Source: Globodera rostochiensis
Taxonomy: Eukaryota > Nematoda > Chromadorea > Rhabditida > Heteroderidae
Direction of reading: 5' to 3'
DNA length: 64,000 bases
NCBI GenBank assembly: GCA_018350325.1
Contig: JAEVLN010000032.1
Coordinates: 372,001 to 436,000, forward strand
Shown here piece by piece: positions 36,835-47,399 of the stretch. The stretch's first letter is position 1, and every line of letters starts with the position of its first letter. The translations under genes were made by a program, and so were the position numbers. The notes under the pieces were generated by a model, which worked only from the letters and a program-made list of their open reading frames with translations, ran no database searches and was not told the origin of the DNA.

Positions 36835-37215
36835 AGAAACGATTTAACGCTCAAGCCGACTCCAACCGAATGCAACCGCCTTTCACAGAAGCCATTTCCA
36901 GGCCGTTGTTGGGGACTGTCCGTACGGAGCGAGTCTTTCCCATTGTCCAATTGATGCTTTGCTCAATTGGAAGCCGCCACTGCAGGCTGTACAGCTCGTG
37001 CAGTATCTTAACGTTACGATACGTTGTAGTCGTAACCACGCCTGACCTGCAGGCAGGTGCAGGCGTGAGCGGCGACAGCGCGCGCTGCTGTCACTGTGCC
37101 GAGGCGGGAAACGGCGCCGGCGAGCAAATCGTATGGCGACAAACGCCGCCCGCTTTCTTATATAATAAAAGGGTATTTTCCAATCTTTTTTTGATAGGAT
37201 GCAAAAGAGCGGTCG
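36835..37215 (-). ncRNA. Candidate structured RNA locus, type A (copy 1)
   Basis: Minus strand: an upstream block tgcatcctatcaaaaaaaga at about 37200-37181, TATA (tatataag) near 37158-37165, a GC-rich body with the perfect hairpin ccaattgatcaaagcatcaa at its core, and the 3' landmark cattcggttggagtcggctt followed by gagcgttaaatcgttt. It matches the loci at 41.4 and 56.7 kb. The homologous DNA continues upstream to about 37480, so the element is larger than the RNA-like part. Unusually, it sits about 340 bp from the type B locus in the same orientation. Confidence 0.45.
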
Positions 37216-37751
37216 GAGGCTGAACAAATTTCATTTACTCTCGTTTCTTTTCCTCTCGTTTTGTGCACAGACTTTTTCCCCAACTTTTTCGTTCCTTCCG
37301 TTCTTTCTTAATAATGCGCTATTTTACAATTAGGATTTATAAATATTTATCTTTTTTAAATTTATCTAATTTTTTAGGTATTAAATAAAGGCATAAATTA
37401 CAAAACTGACAATTGTTTTAAAAAAAAAATTAAAGAAATTATATCAATTCTCACAACTTTATACCAATTCGAGAAGAGCAACATCATAAAATCAAATTTT
37501 TCCGAAAATTTCCGATTTTTCTTTAGAGGAGCTCAACTCGAATGTTTAACTCAAAGGCTATCAAATTTCATTTTTATTGCATTTTTAGTGTATGTTTTTT
37601 TAAAATTGTTGAATAGAGTTTTAATCGACCTATTTCAGCGATTTGTAAATTCTGAGTTAACAATCAATTATTAACGACTAATTAATAGAAATAAAGTGAA
37701 ATATATAAATAACATTGAACCATAAAAATGATTTTAAATTTATTAATTTGG

Positions 37752-38405
37752 TCAGTTGCACAGCTCGCCTTTGCAATATGAACAGTGAATTGCGTTGCCG
37801 AAAAAGCCCATCCTACAAATGTTGCCAAAGCCTTTGCAGTAATTTCCAGCGCCACCCTCCTGCGGCACACATTTTTGGACAATATAATTTCCAGCTTAAT
37901 TATTGGAAATTATTTATTATTAATCGAAATTGAAATTAAAATTAAAATTTTATTTTTTCGATAAATTTTTTAAACAAGTAAAAGAAATTAAATATTTGAT
38001 ATACTCCATTTGTCGGCACATTATTTGAATAATAGGATTATTCGAATTACCTGCTGATTTAAAAAATATTGAATATGTTTTAATAAAATTTTTAATATTT
38101 CAAATTATAAATACAAAATGAATTATTTAATTTTTAGGCAATAAAAAATTTTATTTTTTAATTTTATAACCTCCAAGAGCACAATTTGCTTTTACGCATT
38201 GGTAGCCCATTGCACAATTCTTAATGGTCACACTGCCCTCTTCTGGCATTTCGTTGAGCAGAATTATTGCGTTTGAATCCCAACAATGGAGCCCTTTAAA
38301 ATGTTTTTTTAATATATTTATGTTAAAATAAATATTTAAAATTTCTTCACCGAATATTGCGTTGATTAAAAGACAAAAAATAATGTTGAAAAATAAAAAA
38401 GGCAT
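37752..38405 (-). CDS. Secreted ET-module/Ly6-like cysteine-rich protein, 125 aa
   Basis: Two exons, 38405-38171 and 37894-37752, with matching phase 1 and GT-AG ends. The start at 38405 gives a good signal peptide (MPFLFFNIIFCLLINAIFG). An upstream in-frame ATG at 38444 would put lysines ahead of it and is less likely. The mature part has ten cysteines, starting GLHCWDSNA, then KNCAMGYQCVKANC, KCVPQEGG, YCKGFGNICRMG and ending HCSYCKGELCN. The final C..CKGELCN matches the closing CC..D.CN of three-finger/Ly6 and nematode ET-module domains, and the opening LHCW fits their first cysteine. Five disulphides are possible. It is probably secreted. The partner is unknown. Confidence 0.75.
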
Positions 38406-38449
38406 TTTTAAGCAAAATAAAATTAATTTTTGGTGAAATTTCAAAAATT

Positions 38450-39290
38450 TTGCTTATTTATATATTCGTCACAGAATGGGTTTAAAAGGATTAGAATTTT
38501 TTGCTCATTCTGGTTAATACGAATTAGTAATAAATTCATAACAAATATTTGTTTTTTTAGATAATTTAATTTAATTTAATCAAATTAACTTGCCAGTCGC
38601 GCAGTGATTCACTCTGCTAGTCAGAAAAACATCTTTCTAATACCAAGACATTCAAAATGTTTTCGAATTACAAAGAACATTTCTTCGAGACGAAACTTTG
38701 CAAAATCATTCGATTACGTCATCAATTCAGATTCATGCTAATTAGGTAACATTTGCAGATTTGCAATTTAAAATTTGGTTTTAAGAAATTGTTTCATTAA
38801 ATATGTTAAAACCAAAAATCATAGAAATAAAAACGGGGTTACCTAAATCGATCGTGGTTCTGAGTTTTTTTTAAATTTTCACCATAATTTTAGATGCCAA
38901 AGATTTTATTCCCTATAAAACCGGACCCTAGTGATTTTGAAAATTTTAATATTTTTTAATTTTTATTTATTTCTTTATCGAAATTTTAAAATTATTTTTC
39001 TATAATACTTCGCAAATTTGGCATCTCTTAAGCTTACGTTTTTAATTTCCGTTTTTGTGACGGAACTAAATACATTTCCGCTTGACATTATGTGAATTAA
39101 TGGCATTATCTGCATTAAATAAAAACATTTACTGCTTAACTCATGTGAAATTCTTATGTTTGCTAATTCAATAAATCAATTTAAGTAATAATATATACGT
39201 GGTATTTAAACCATACAGCACATTTTTGTATTTATATTATTATAATTATGCTTTCAATTTAATATTAATTATTTTCTCAATTTTACAGAA
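38450..39290. other. Intergenic, AT-rich
   Basis: No feature seen beyond AT-rich sequence. It is the likely shared 5' region of the divergent genes at 37.8-38.4 kb (minus) and 39.3-40.8 kb (plus). Confidence 0.5.
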
Positions 39291-39292
39291 TA

Positions 39293-40844
39293 ATGACTGC
39301 ATTTTCTATTTTGTCATTTTTTTTAATGATTAAAGCAATCAACGCTATGGACATGGATGGAAATAAAGTATTTGTTTAAAATTCATAAATAAAAAGTCTA
39401 TAAAATTTCTTATTATTATAAAATAATTAAATAAAATATAAAAACAAAATTAAGTTGGAAAAGGAGGACGAAAGTGACAAAGTGCGGGCTAAAAATCTTC
39501 GAATATTGACTCGCATTCCTACCCTACAAAAGGTGAATTCAAATTTAATTTTAAATTTTATAAAGAATAAAATTTTATTATAGAAGAAGAATTTTAACGT
39601 TTATTGAATATTATTTTTTTAAAGAAAACCCTAAAACGTTAACCTTAATAAAGCCCCACTAATGATGATCACTTTTAGACATTAAGTGACGATTTCCATG
39701 ATGTTCCTAAGTCTCCGGCTGCCATTGTAAGCATTGAAAATTTGCATGCCAGGAATGAGTCGAAATCGTTTTTCTGAAATTTTCCGTCTGAAAATTTGAT
39801 CCAAAAAAGATGTTAACCATTTGAATTTGGTTTTTTAAGAATTTTCAACTCTTGATACCGGTTCTAAAACTTTTGAACAATTGGAATCACAATTTTCAAC
39901 AAATTGGTAAACCTCTGAATTCCATTTCCGTATTTTTTTTGTTGTCAGTTGATTACAAAAATTTATGGGTCTAGGAAATTGGGTTGTAAACAAGAAAACC
40001 GGGTTCAGACACGGAATTATGGTAATTACAAATTCATATTTTTTTGTTACAGTTATTTGATCACAATCAGCAAAGTTCGTCGCCAAAAAGTGAAAATTTG
40101 ATCGGCATCGGGGAGCATGGCGCTGATATAAAATGGGTGAATTCCGTCGAACTCGATGGGCATAAAAAAAAAGAAAGCCATGAACTTACGAAGGTGGCCA
40201 AATTCAAATTCAAAAAAAAAATCCCATAAATAAAAAACAAGGCATTTGCTTTTTTAAATTGGAGCGGTTGCAAACGGATTGTGGAAAAAACAATCGGGTA
40301 CAAAAGTTCTGATCGGATTGGCTTAACATTTTTTTGATCAAATTCCGAGTGCCGATTTAGCGGATTTTGGGGTGGTCAATTTAATTCTGTAAATTGACAT
40401 TATTCGTTTCATTCTGTAGATGTAAGTGTACAAGCAAAAGCTAGCTTCTAAAAAAATTAAAGCCAGCAAAGAACCAAAAGATTAAATTCTTAAAGATTTT
40501 TAAATTTATTCAAAGTTAAAAAAGGGAATTTAAAAAATTTTAATAAATGATTTCATTTAGCTAATGAACGAAGTGAGCAGTTATGAACTTCAGTTCAATG
40601 AGCACAAAAACAAACTTTCACCTCTCAATATTAAAAAGGTTTTCGTTTTGAAAAAAATTGAAATTTTCAAAAAAAAAATTCAGCTAAGCGACTCCGACGA
40701 AGATATATTCGCACCGAATACTCCAAAAACACGTGATTATGTTGTAATAAATAGTATAATTTTTAAATATAAAAATTAAACGTTTTTGCTTTTAAGCTAG
40801 CCGAAATTCATCGTGAACACCATGGTCCCCGTGCCAATCTCTGA
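39293..40844 (+). CDS. Small secreted protein, 7 exons, 175 aa, unknown
   Basis: Exons 39293-39367, 39455-39532, 39679-39726, 40053-40193, 40561-40638, 40684-40743 and 40797-40844 are all whole codons (phase 0 introns). The signal peptide is MTAFSILSFFLMIKAINA. The mature protein is hydrophilic and acidic, with segments LEKEDESDKVRAKNLRILTR, TLSDDFHDVPKSPAAI, SENLIGIGEHGADIKWVNS and LSDSDEDIFAPNTPKTRDY. Five of the six downstream exons start with a Leu codon after AG. There are no cysteines or known domains. The weakest junctions are the last two. The short phrase KNLRIL also occurs in the repeat protein at 20.6-22.8 kb. It could be an effector; this is inferred from secretion and neighbourhood only. 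Confidence 0.65.
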
Positions 40845-40899
40845 GATGTAAATGAAAATCTGTAAAAATTGAGAATTTTGACGAAAGATGGCATTTTAG

Positions 40900-41367
40900 G
40901 GATAGAATGCGATGCGTAAAATGTAATTCTACTCGATTGGTATAAAGTTGTAAGAATTGATATAATTTCTTCTATTTTTTTTTTACAAAAATTGTCACTT
41001 TTGTAAATTATGCCTTTATGTAGTTAATAACTAGGTAATAGGTAAATTAAAAAAAGAGATAAATATTTATAATAATAATAAAGGTTTGCCCAATTGTAAT
41101 ATTTAAAAATTCATTCCCATTTTTTTCTCGATTCCCAAAAACGATCAATTAAATTTATTCATTTGCTTTTTAAAAATCAAATTAATTACCAATAATGAAT
41201 TAATTCATTATTAGAGAAAGAACGGAAGGAACGAAAAAGTTGGGGAAAAAGTCTGTGCACAAAAGGAGAGGAAAAGAAACGAGAGTAAATGAAATTTGTT
41301 CAGCCTCCGACCGCTCTTTTGCATCCTATCAAAAAAAGATTTGGAAAATACCCTTTTTATTATATAA
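40900..41367. repeat. Dispersed repeat flank of type A locus (copy 2)
   Basis: From about 40930 (actcgattggtataaagttg) to the TATA box this matches 56238-56650 in the same orientation and 37480-37170 inverted. It includes gagaaagaacggaaggaacg and the block tgcatcctatcaaaaaaaga upstream of TATA. Confidence 0.75.
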
Positions 41368-41692
41368 GAAAGCGGGCGGGGTTTGTCGCCATACGATTTG
41401 CTCGCCGGCGCCGTTTCCCGCCTCGGCACAGTGACAGCAGCGCGCGCTGTCGCCGCCCCACGCCTGCACCACTGCCTGCAGGTCAGGCGTGGTTACGACC
41501 ACAACGGTCGTACCTTTTAACTGTACGAGCTGTACAGCCTGCAGTGGCGGCTTCCAATTGATCAAAGCATCAATTGGACAATGGGAAAGACTCGCTCCGT
41601 ACGGACAGTCCCCAACAACGGCCTGGAAATGGCTGCTGTGAAAGGCGGTTGCATTCGGTTGGAGTCGGCTTGAGCGTTAAATCGTTTTTTTG
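41361..41692 (+). ncRNA. Candidate structured RNA locus, type A (copy 2)
   Basis: TATA box tatataag at 41361, then a GC-rich body (ctcgccggcgccgtttcccg; agcgcgcgctgtcgccgc), palindromic agctgtacagc, hairpin ccaattgatc/atcaattgg, tccgtacgga, and the 3' landmark attcggttggagtcggcttg ending gagcgttaaatcgttttttt. The T run is a plausible Pol III terminator. The landmark block is conserved in all five loci. No matching known RNA is recognised by eye. Confidence 0.45.
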
Positions 41693-41751
41693 GCCAAAAA
41701 GTTAATCACATTTTTATAAAACAAAACCCATCTTTATCGGAAGTAATTTTC

Positions 41752-42008
41752 GGGTGCGCTTCGTTCCCCCCCCCCCCCCCGGCCGGTTAAAAACCCATAG
41801 CTCTGTTTTTAGACAACTGAGCTCTAAAATCTTAGTATTATTCGAAAGCTCAAGTCTTTAGAATATTTGTGCAATTATAAACTAATCGATCAAATAGCTT
41901 GCAAAAATGTTAGATCCCGAAAAAGTCGAAACTTTCGGACATTTTATTTTCTGACAGTCTCAAAAGTTACTGAAGCATTTTTAGTCCGCTTAATCATTAA
42001 TTCTACAG
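41752..42008. repeat. Second copy of the gggtgcgcttcgttccccc repeat
   Basis: Matches 29822-30092 in the same orientation, including the C run and the phrase gaatatttgtgcaattataa. Confidence 0.75.
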
Positions 42009-42094
42009 CACTTAAGCACTAAGAATGTTACTAATTTGCAAAAATTGGTTGTCAAAGAAAGGAGTAATGATGTTTGAAAGGCGTCGAAAATGGT

Positions 42095-42300
42095 TACCCT
42101 ACATTTTGCCTCCATTACGTTTTGCCTCCTCAGCCAAAATGTTACATTTTGCCTCCTCAGTCAAAATGTTACATTTTGCCTCCTTACGTTTTGCCAACTG
42201 TACATTTTGCCTCCGTTACATTTTGCCTCCATTACGTTTTGCCTCCCCAGCCAAAATGTTACATTTTGCCACCTCAAATTTCGCACTGTTACGTTCTGCT
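42095..42300. repeat. Short tandem words of tacattttgcctcc type
   Basis: Irregular repeats of ttacattttgcctcc and ttacgttttgcctcc, some joined by cagccaaaatg. Three frames stay open through it, giving spurious ORFs (42025-42387, 42074-42325, 42090-42302). Confidence 0.8.
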
Positions 42301-42386
42301 AATGTTACGTCATGTTTTCATTTAATGGCTCAATTCTTCAATTTTATTCATAACTTTTTTACTGCTTTCACATTCAATTTCCAATA

Positions 42387-43690
42387 GCAGCATTATAACA
42401 AGATTTTTACAATTATGGACGCTTGATAGCGGCCTGATTATTGACGACTTAGACCAAGAGGAGAACAGTGAAAATGTGGACCCGGATGAAGAAGCTGCGG
42501 AACAAGTTCAATTCGAAAAAGGCACAACGACACACGGAGCATTAGCTTTGTGGTTCAGAGGTGGGAAAGAAAGACTTAAAATTTTATCCAACTTACAAAT
42601 TAGGACATCGATATGTGCGAAGGCGCACTAATTGTGCTTGGTTTCGGTGTGCGTTTTCTCCCTTTACACAATTTCGTTCTATTTTATTCTCTTCCCCAAC
42701 TCGGTTACCTACTTACAGATTATTTATTTTACCTATTTCATTCAAATTTATGGGAATTGGCATCGGCAATTCCCGTCCCAGTTTTGGGGACTACCGGGAT
42801 CCCAAAAACCCCGGGAATTTTTGGACCCTCCCCGGTCCCGCTCAACTCATTGAAAGGTCCCGTACTGTTAAAATGTGGCACCAATACATTTTATTTTCAC
42901 AGAGTAAATGTTGCAAACGACTAAAAGAAAACAAAAAAAACACCAATCAATCAATTCAGATGCAACAATTATGGAATGGGTTGCATTCAAACAATTAAAA
43001 AAAAATTTGTTTCTCCGTTTTTTTTGTTGTTGAAAAATGCAACTCATGAGAATCGATCGAATTCAGAACTAAAACATTTGAGGAAGAAGGCTGATGATGG
43101 CATGACTTTCGGCAAATATTTCTCTGGGCACATGGCTGGAGGGGGCGGGGGCAATTTGCCTTTGGCGAAACGACACAAAAACAAAAAAATAAAATTAATC
43201 GCGTTTTGAATTCACCGCACATCGTCGGGGATAATTGGAAGTGGTGGGCTTAAGCCGAAAATTGCAATGGATTTTTTATGGATTTCAAAAATATTTATGA
43301 AAAAAAATTCGATTTTTTTGGTGGGTAAAAAAATTATCGAAAATTCCCATTCAGAAAAATGCATTGGCTTGCTTTAAGCTGCATACAAAAAACTCTAAAA
43401 AATTAAACTTTTTGGTTCTTTAAAATTGAATTTTAGAGCACCGTTTCATTTATTTTTTAGTTTTTTTTTGATGAAATTTTGTTAAAAATCCATTGCTTTA
43501 CACAATAAATGATAGAGGCAAATCGTTTCGCTAAAAAACGTGTTGATAAATAAGGTCCTGAGAGGAGGGTCAAGCGTCAACCACAACGAGGACATTCAGT
43601 TGACTCAACATGCCGAAGCTCAACACATCGCCAAGCAGCACACAAAACACTATCCCCTAAAATTTTTAAAATTTAAATTTGGCAGAAAAT
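42387..43690 (+). CDS. Possible exons of an unrecognised gene
   Basis: After an acceptor-like atttccaatag, the frame from 42387 reads LIIDDLDQEENSENVDPDEE then TTTHGALALWFRG, with a good donor (agag/gtggga) at 42560 or a stop at 42631. Downstream, about 43057-43208 reads ELKHLRKKADDGMTFGKYF then a Gly run and a basic end to a stop. About 43565-43640 reads SSVNHNEDIQLTQHAEAQHI. These have protein-like composition, but I could not fix the joins. Whether they form one gene, several, or remnants is open. Confidence 0.35.
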
Positions 43691-43730
43691 TCTTCACAAA
43701 TCCATAGATTCAAAAACGCCTGCATTGAGA

Positions 43731-43796
43731 CTAGATCACGGACTTGAAGACCGGTCGAGATTTCGACCGAGAATCTCGATCGGTCCGTGCTCTAAC
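43731..43796. repeat. Small foldback (tagatcacggac ... gtccgtgctcta)
   Basis: About 66 bp with inverted ends and an internal cgagatttcgaccgagaatc core, similar to the piece near 12050-12090. Confidence 0.6.
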
Positions 43797-43849
43797 TTTT
43801 TTTTTCTCATAAACACAACCCTACTCCTCATTGAGGTGTCCCTCTTCTC

Positions 43850-46800
43850 CTAATCACCAATTAAGAATTTTTTTTTTGAATTTTCCCCAAAAATCGGTGT
43901 GATCAGAGAGGCTTTAATCCGAGAAACAATTTCAATATTGTTAGTTACTTTTTTTCTCAAAAAGTCCCTAACCAACCTGTAGTTCAATGGCATATAACAC
44001 AAGCCCTGGTAGCAGCTTGGCTGATCAGACGGGCATTGTGAGCAGCGTTCAGACTCACTGCGTGCCCATGTGAAGGCGGGAAACTGTAACTGGAAGATCA
44101 GCAATGACATCGGATGTAACATCAACATGATTAGCACACAACAATCAACAAGCCCTTTACTCCCTCCCCCCTCCCGATCAGATCATTGGTTTCATAATTA
44201 TAAGAAAGTGATCAGTCCAGCTCACCCTGGGTTTGATAGTAATTAGACATTTTTAGAAAATCGAGATTTTGCGTTTAATCAGGGTCTTAGGCTTAAAGTG
44301 AAAAGAAGGAGAATGAAAGATTTTATCGAATTTGGAAAGTCCGGTAGACTAAATCAGTCCATCTTAATCACTTATGAAACATTGTTTCTGATCGGAACCC
44401 ATAATAACACCACACAAAACATATTAGTGTAAATTAACTTTAAATTATACAACCTTTGTGTTGAAAATTAGCAAACAAAAATTTGACAATTTAAAGCCAA
44501 ATAAGAATAAAAATTTAATTTAATTATAAATAAATAAATCATAATTTTAAAAATAATAATTAACATAAAGCGCACTTCAATTCTCACAATTAAGCATTGT
44601 ATTAGGGTTGCCGGTTCCTGGGAATTCTTCCCGAAGAATCAAACCAAAAAAAATCCCGGTTCTGCGGTTTGGTCTGGAACCGACAACCATACATTTACGC
44701 TGTTAATAAAGCAATTTTTGTTTGAACATTTTTAAAATCCCTCTTTTTTAAATATTTTCAAACACTAAAGCACAGCACACTGACCGCATAAAGCGCTCCA
44801 TTGGAGTAAGACATTACTTTGTTGCCCTGGGGGTTGTAATGGCACACAAATCTAAAATTTTAATAAATTTTTGAATGTTTAATCATTGTTTTTATGATAT
44901 CATATTGATTAATAAAATACCCAAAAAATATTAGTATAAATTTATATTTTAATAAACTTTAAAGTTAATTTAAAACTCGTGCTTACACAGCTCGAGCGTA
45001 ACCACCGACGCCAATCACGCCGTTGCACTGGGCATAGCCACAGCCGATCAGATTGGTTGCTGCCCAGACCATCTAAAATTAAAATTTAATATTATTAAAT
45101 TAAAACAAAAAAAGCAATTTAATAAAATAAAAAGTATAACTAAATTCAAAAATTAATTTTAAATATTTTTAATCCTCTTCAACCTGAGTGTAATGTCCGC
45201 AGCAGTGCTTGTAGCCGGTGCCACAGCCGCACCACGGGCTATTGACCTGAATTAATTTTTTGTTTATATAATTAATTTCAGTCAAAAAAATGGCAGTTTT
45301 ATGTATTTTGAAATCAAAATACTTGACGGCTTAACGACAACATTGACTGATTTTAAGACATTTTTGTCGTTTTCAAAATTTTATCCGGGGGACATTTTGT
45401 CCTCGTACAATACTCGAACACATCAAAGTTTCGAGTTTTATGCTATTAAATTTTTTTAAAACATTTTTATTCAACATTTTACCTCACTATACCAGCGCTC
45501 GACCGCATCAGTGTAGTTGTAGTAGGGGGCAGCCCTGTGAAAGAAAAAAAAATTTAAATATATTTCAAATAAACATTTTGCCAACCAAATGTTTTCGCCG
45601 ATGTTCATACGGTTCTGGGAGTGCCTGAAATAAATAGCAATTCTTTTAAATATAATATTTAAAAAATTTAAATCCCATTTCTGAGCAAAATTAAAGTTTT
45701 TTAAAACTAAAAATATCGCCTAACCGAAAATCGCAGGTGTTGGCATGCGCTTGCGCACTTGCGGCCAGCTGCTGATTCCAGTACACCATGCGCATGTCCG
45801 TGGCGGGGACCTGCACAAATAAATTTGATTAATTATCATTTTCTTATTTTTATTGTATTTTTAATTTTATTATAAATAAACTGGTTTGTGCTTTGGATTT
45901 ATTTAAAATTAAATTGCGGTTTACAACATATATTTTTATATAATTTTTAATTTTACATTGATGACTAATGCCCATAAAATACAAATTATTATAACAACTA
46001 AATTGATTCAAATATTTTTGTAAGCTTTGGATTTATTTAAAATTAATCGCGGTCTATTCAACATATATTTAAAAAATATATAAATTTACATTGCCTAACT
46101 AAAATTTTGAATTTGCAAAAAAAAACCATTTTCGCATAAATTTGACACGTGAAAAAATGTAAATTGGATTTTCCAAATTGAGCAAAGACCAAAGCACACA
46201 AAAGGCGCGAAAATGTTTTATGGGTTCGGTTCTTTCGATGAAATTGCAAACGGAACAAATGGGGCGAAACCCGCGGGAAAAGAAACAATTAATTGGTGTG
46301 GAGAGGCGAGAAATTTCGAAAAAATTAAATAAATCAAATTAGCGGGTGTTACGTAATTTTGGGGGAATTCGGAAACGATCAAAGACCATCAGAAATTCAA
46401 TTTTAAAAAATGAAAATTTTAATTAAACACTATATATTTTTCATCATCATGTTTAATTGCTTAAAATTTTCAAAATGCATCAAAAAAATCGACTCGATTT
46501 TCATAAATTTACTTATTTAAAACAATTGTTAAATTCATATTAATTTATTAATTAACAAATGTAGTTTTTACAATTTTGCAGTTTTATTAAAAAAAGGCTT
46601 AATTTTATGGTATATTTTAATTTACAAACAAAAAAAAATCTTTTTATATTCCCCACCATTCGCCTGTAGCGATTGTGCTCGCTGGTGATCCAGTTTTGTT
46701 GATACGTGTCGGGCGGGTTTCCGGCACCGTAGCTGCTACTGTAACTGTAGCCATACGATGACGGATAGTAAGACTAAACAAATTTTAAAATAAAATTAAA

Positions 46801-47267
46801 ATAATTAAATAAAAAATAAAATTACGCGTCGTTTTTGCCGTGCCAACAGCTCTTGCTCGGGCACCAACTTTTCATGTCCCCATAGTGCATTTGTTGGACC
46901 ACTGTGCGATACCCAAACTGAAAAAAGATATTTTTATTGAAGCCTCTGAAAGCATAAATTTTAAGGGCTAGGAATGGAATTTTCGTAAAACAAAAAAATT
47001 GGCTTTAAGCAAGCGCCTTGGAAAACAAAAATTTGATAATTTTACCAAAATTTCCTCTCTGAAAAATTGAAAATTAGAGAACTTCTTCAACCTTTGAAAA
47101 TTAAAAAGTTTTTAAGTGTAGAAAATCTCTTTTTTTTATAAAACAAAATTCTGCTTACCTCCATCATTTGTACCCAATGGGTTTGGCAAGCCATTTGTCG
47201 TGATTATAACTGAGGCGACCACTACCATCAGCATATAAAAGCATTTTTGAACTTGTGCAGAAGACAT
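43850..47267 (-). CDS. vap: Secreted CAP-domain venom allergen-like protein (VAP), ~314 aa
   Basis: Ten exons in phase: 47267-47159, 46917-46826, 46773-46657, 45810-45725, 45624-45586, 45534-45483, 45246-45184, 45072-44987, 44851-44785, 44083-43850. Signal peptide with core FYMLMVVVASVIITTNG. After a Tyr/Ser/Gly linker (SYYPSSYGYSYSSSYG) comes the CAP domain: EHNRYRR (His100), YWNQQLAASAQAHANTC, GENIW (Glu145), AVERWYSE, HYTQ (His183) MVWAATNLIGCG and FVCHYNPQGN. The His-Glu-His cavity residues and both CAP signatures are intact. The last exon adds a Cys-rich tail (ERCSQCPSDQPSCYQGLC) as in nematode ASP/VAP proteins. In plant-parasitic nematodes VAPs are secreted during infection and implicated in suppressing host defence; that is known for the family, not shown here. 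The end is uncertain: the frame runs to 43850, but a donor at 43977 could send it to another exon. Confidence 0.88.
44604..44690. mobile_element. Short foldback in the last VAP intron
   Basis: Begins agggttgccggttcct and ends ggaaccgacaacca, i.e. inverted ends about 85 bp apart. It shares the agggttg start with the elements at 17 and 23 kb. Confidence 0.6.
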
Positions 47268-47399
47268 TGCTGATTAAAAAAATTTGCAGAGATTCGATTT
47301 AAGCTTAAAAGAAAATTTGAATTATTTTAAAATTTAAATTTGTCAAATGGGTGCCTCAAAAATTATGTCTAACAATTAGACAATTTCCAAAAAAGCAAA

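Noticed and set aside
36009..37227. Many GC-rich ORFs on both strands (also at 41.2-41.6, 56.5-56.95 and 59.2-59.85 kb)
   Set aside because: Frames differ between copies, composition is Arg/Ala/Pro-rich as expected of GC-rich non-coding DNA, and none is conserved across all loci.
42025..42387. 120-codon ORF
   Set aside because: Reads short tacattttgcctcc repeats; open in three frames.
45440..45628. Plus-strand ORF over VAP exons
   Set aside because: Antisense shadow of two VAP exons.
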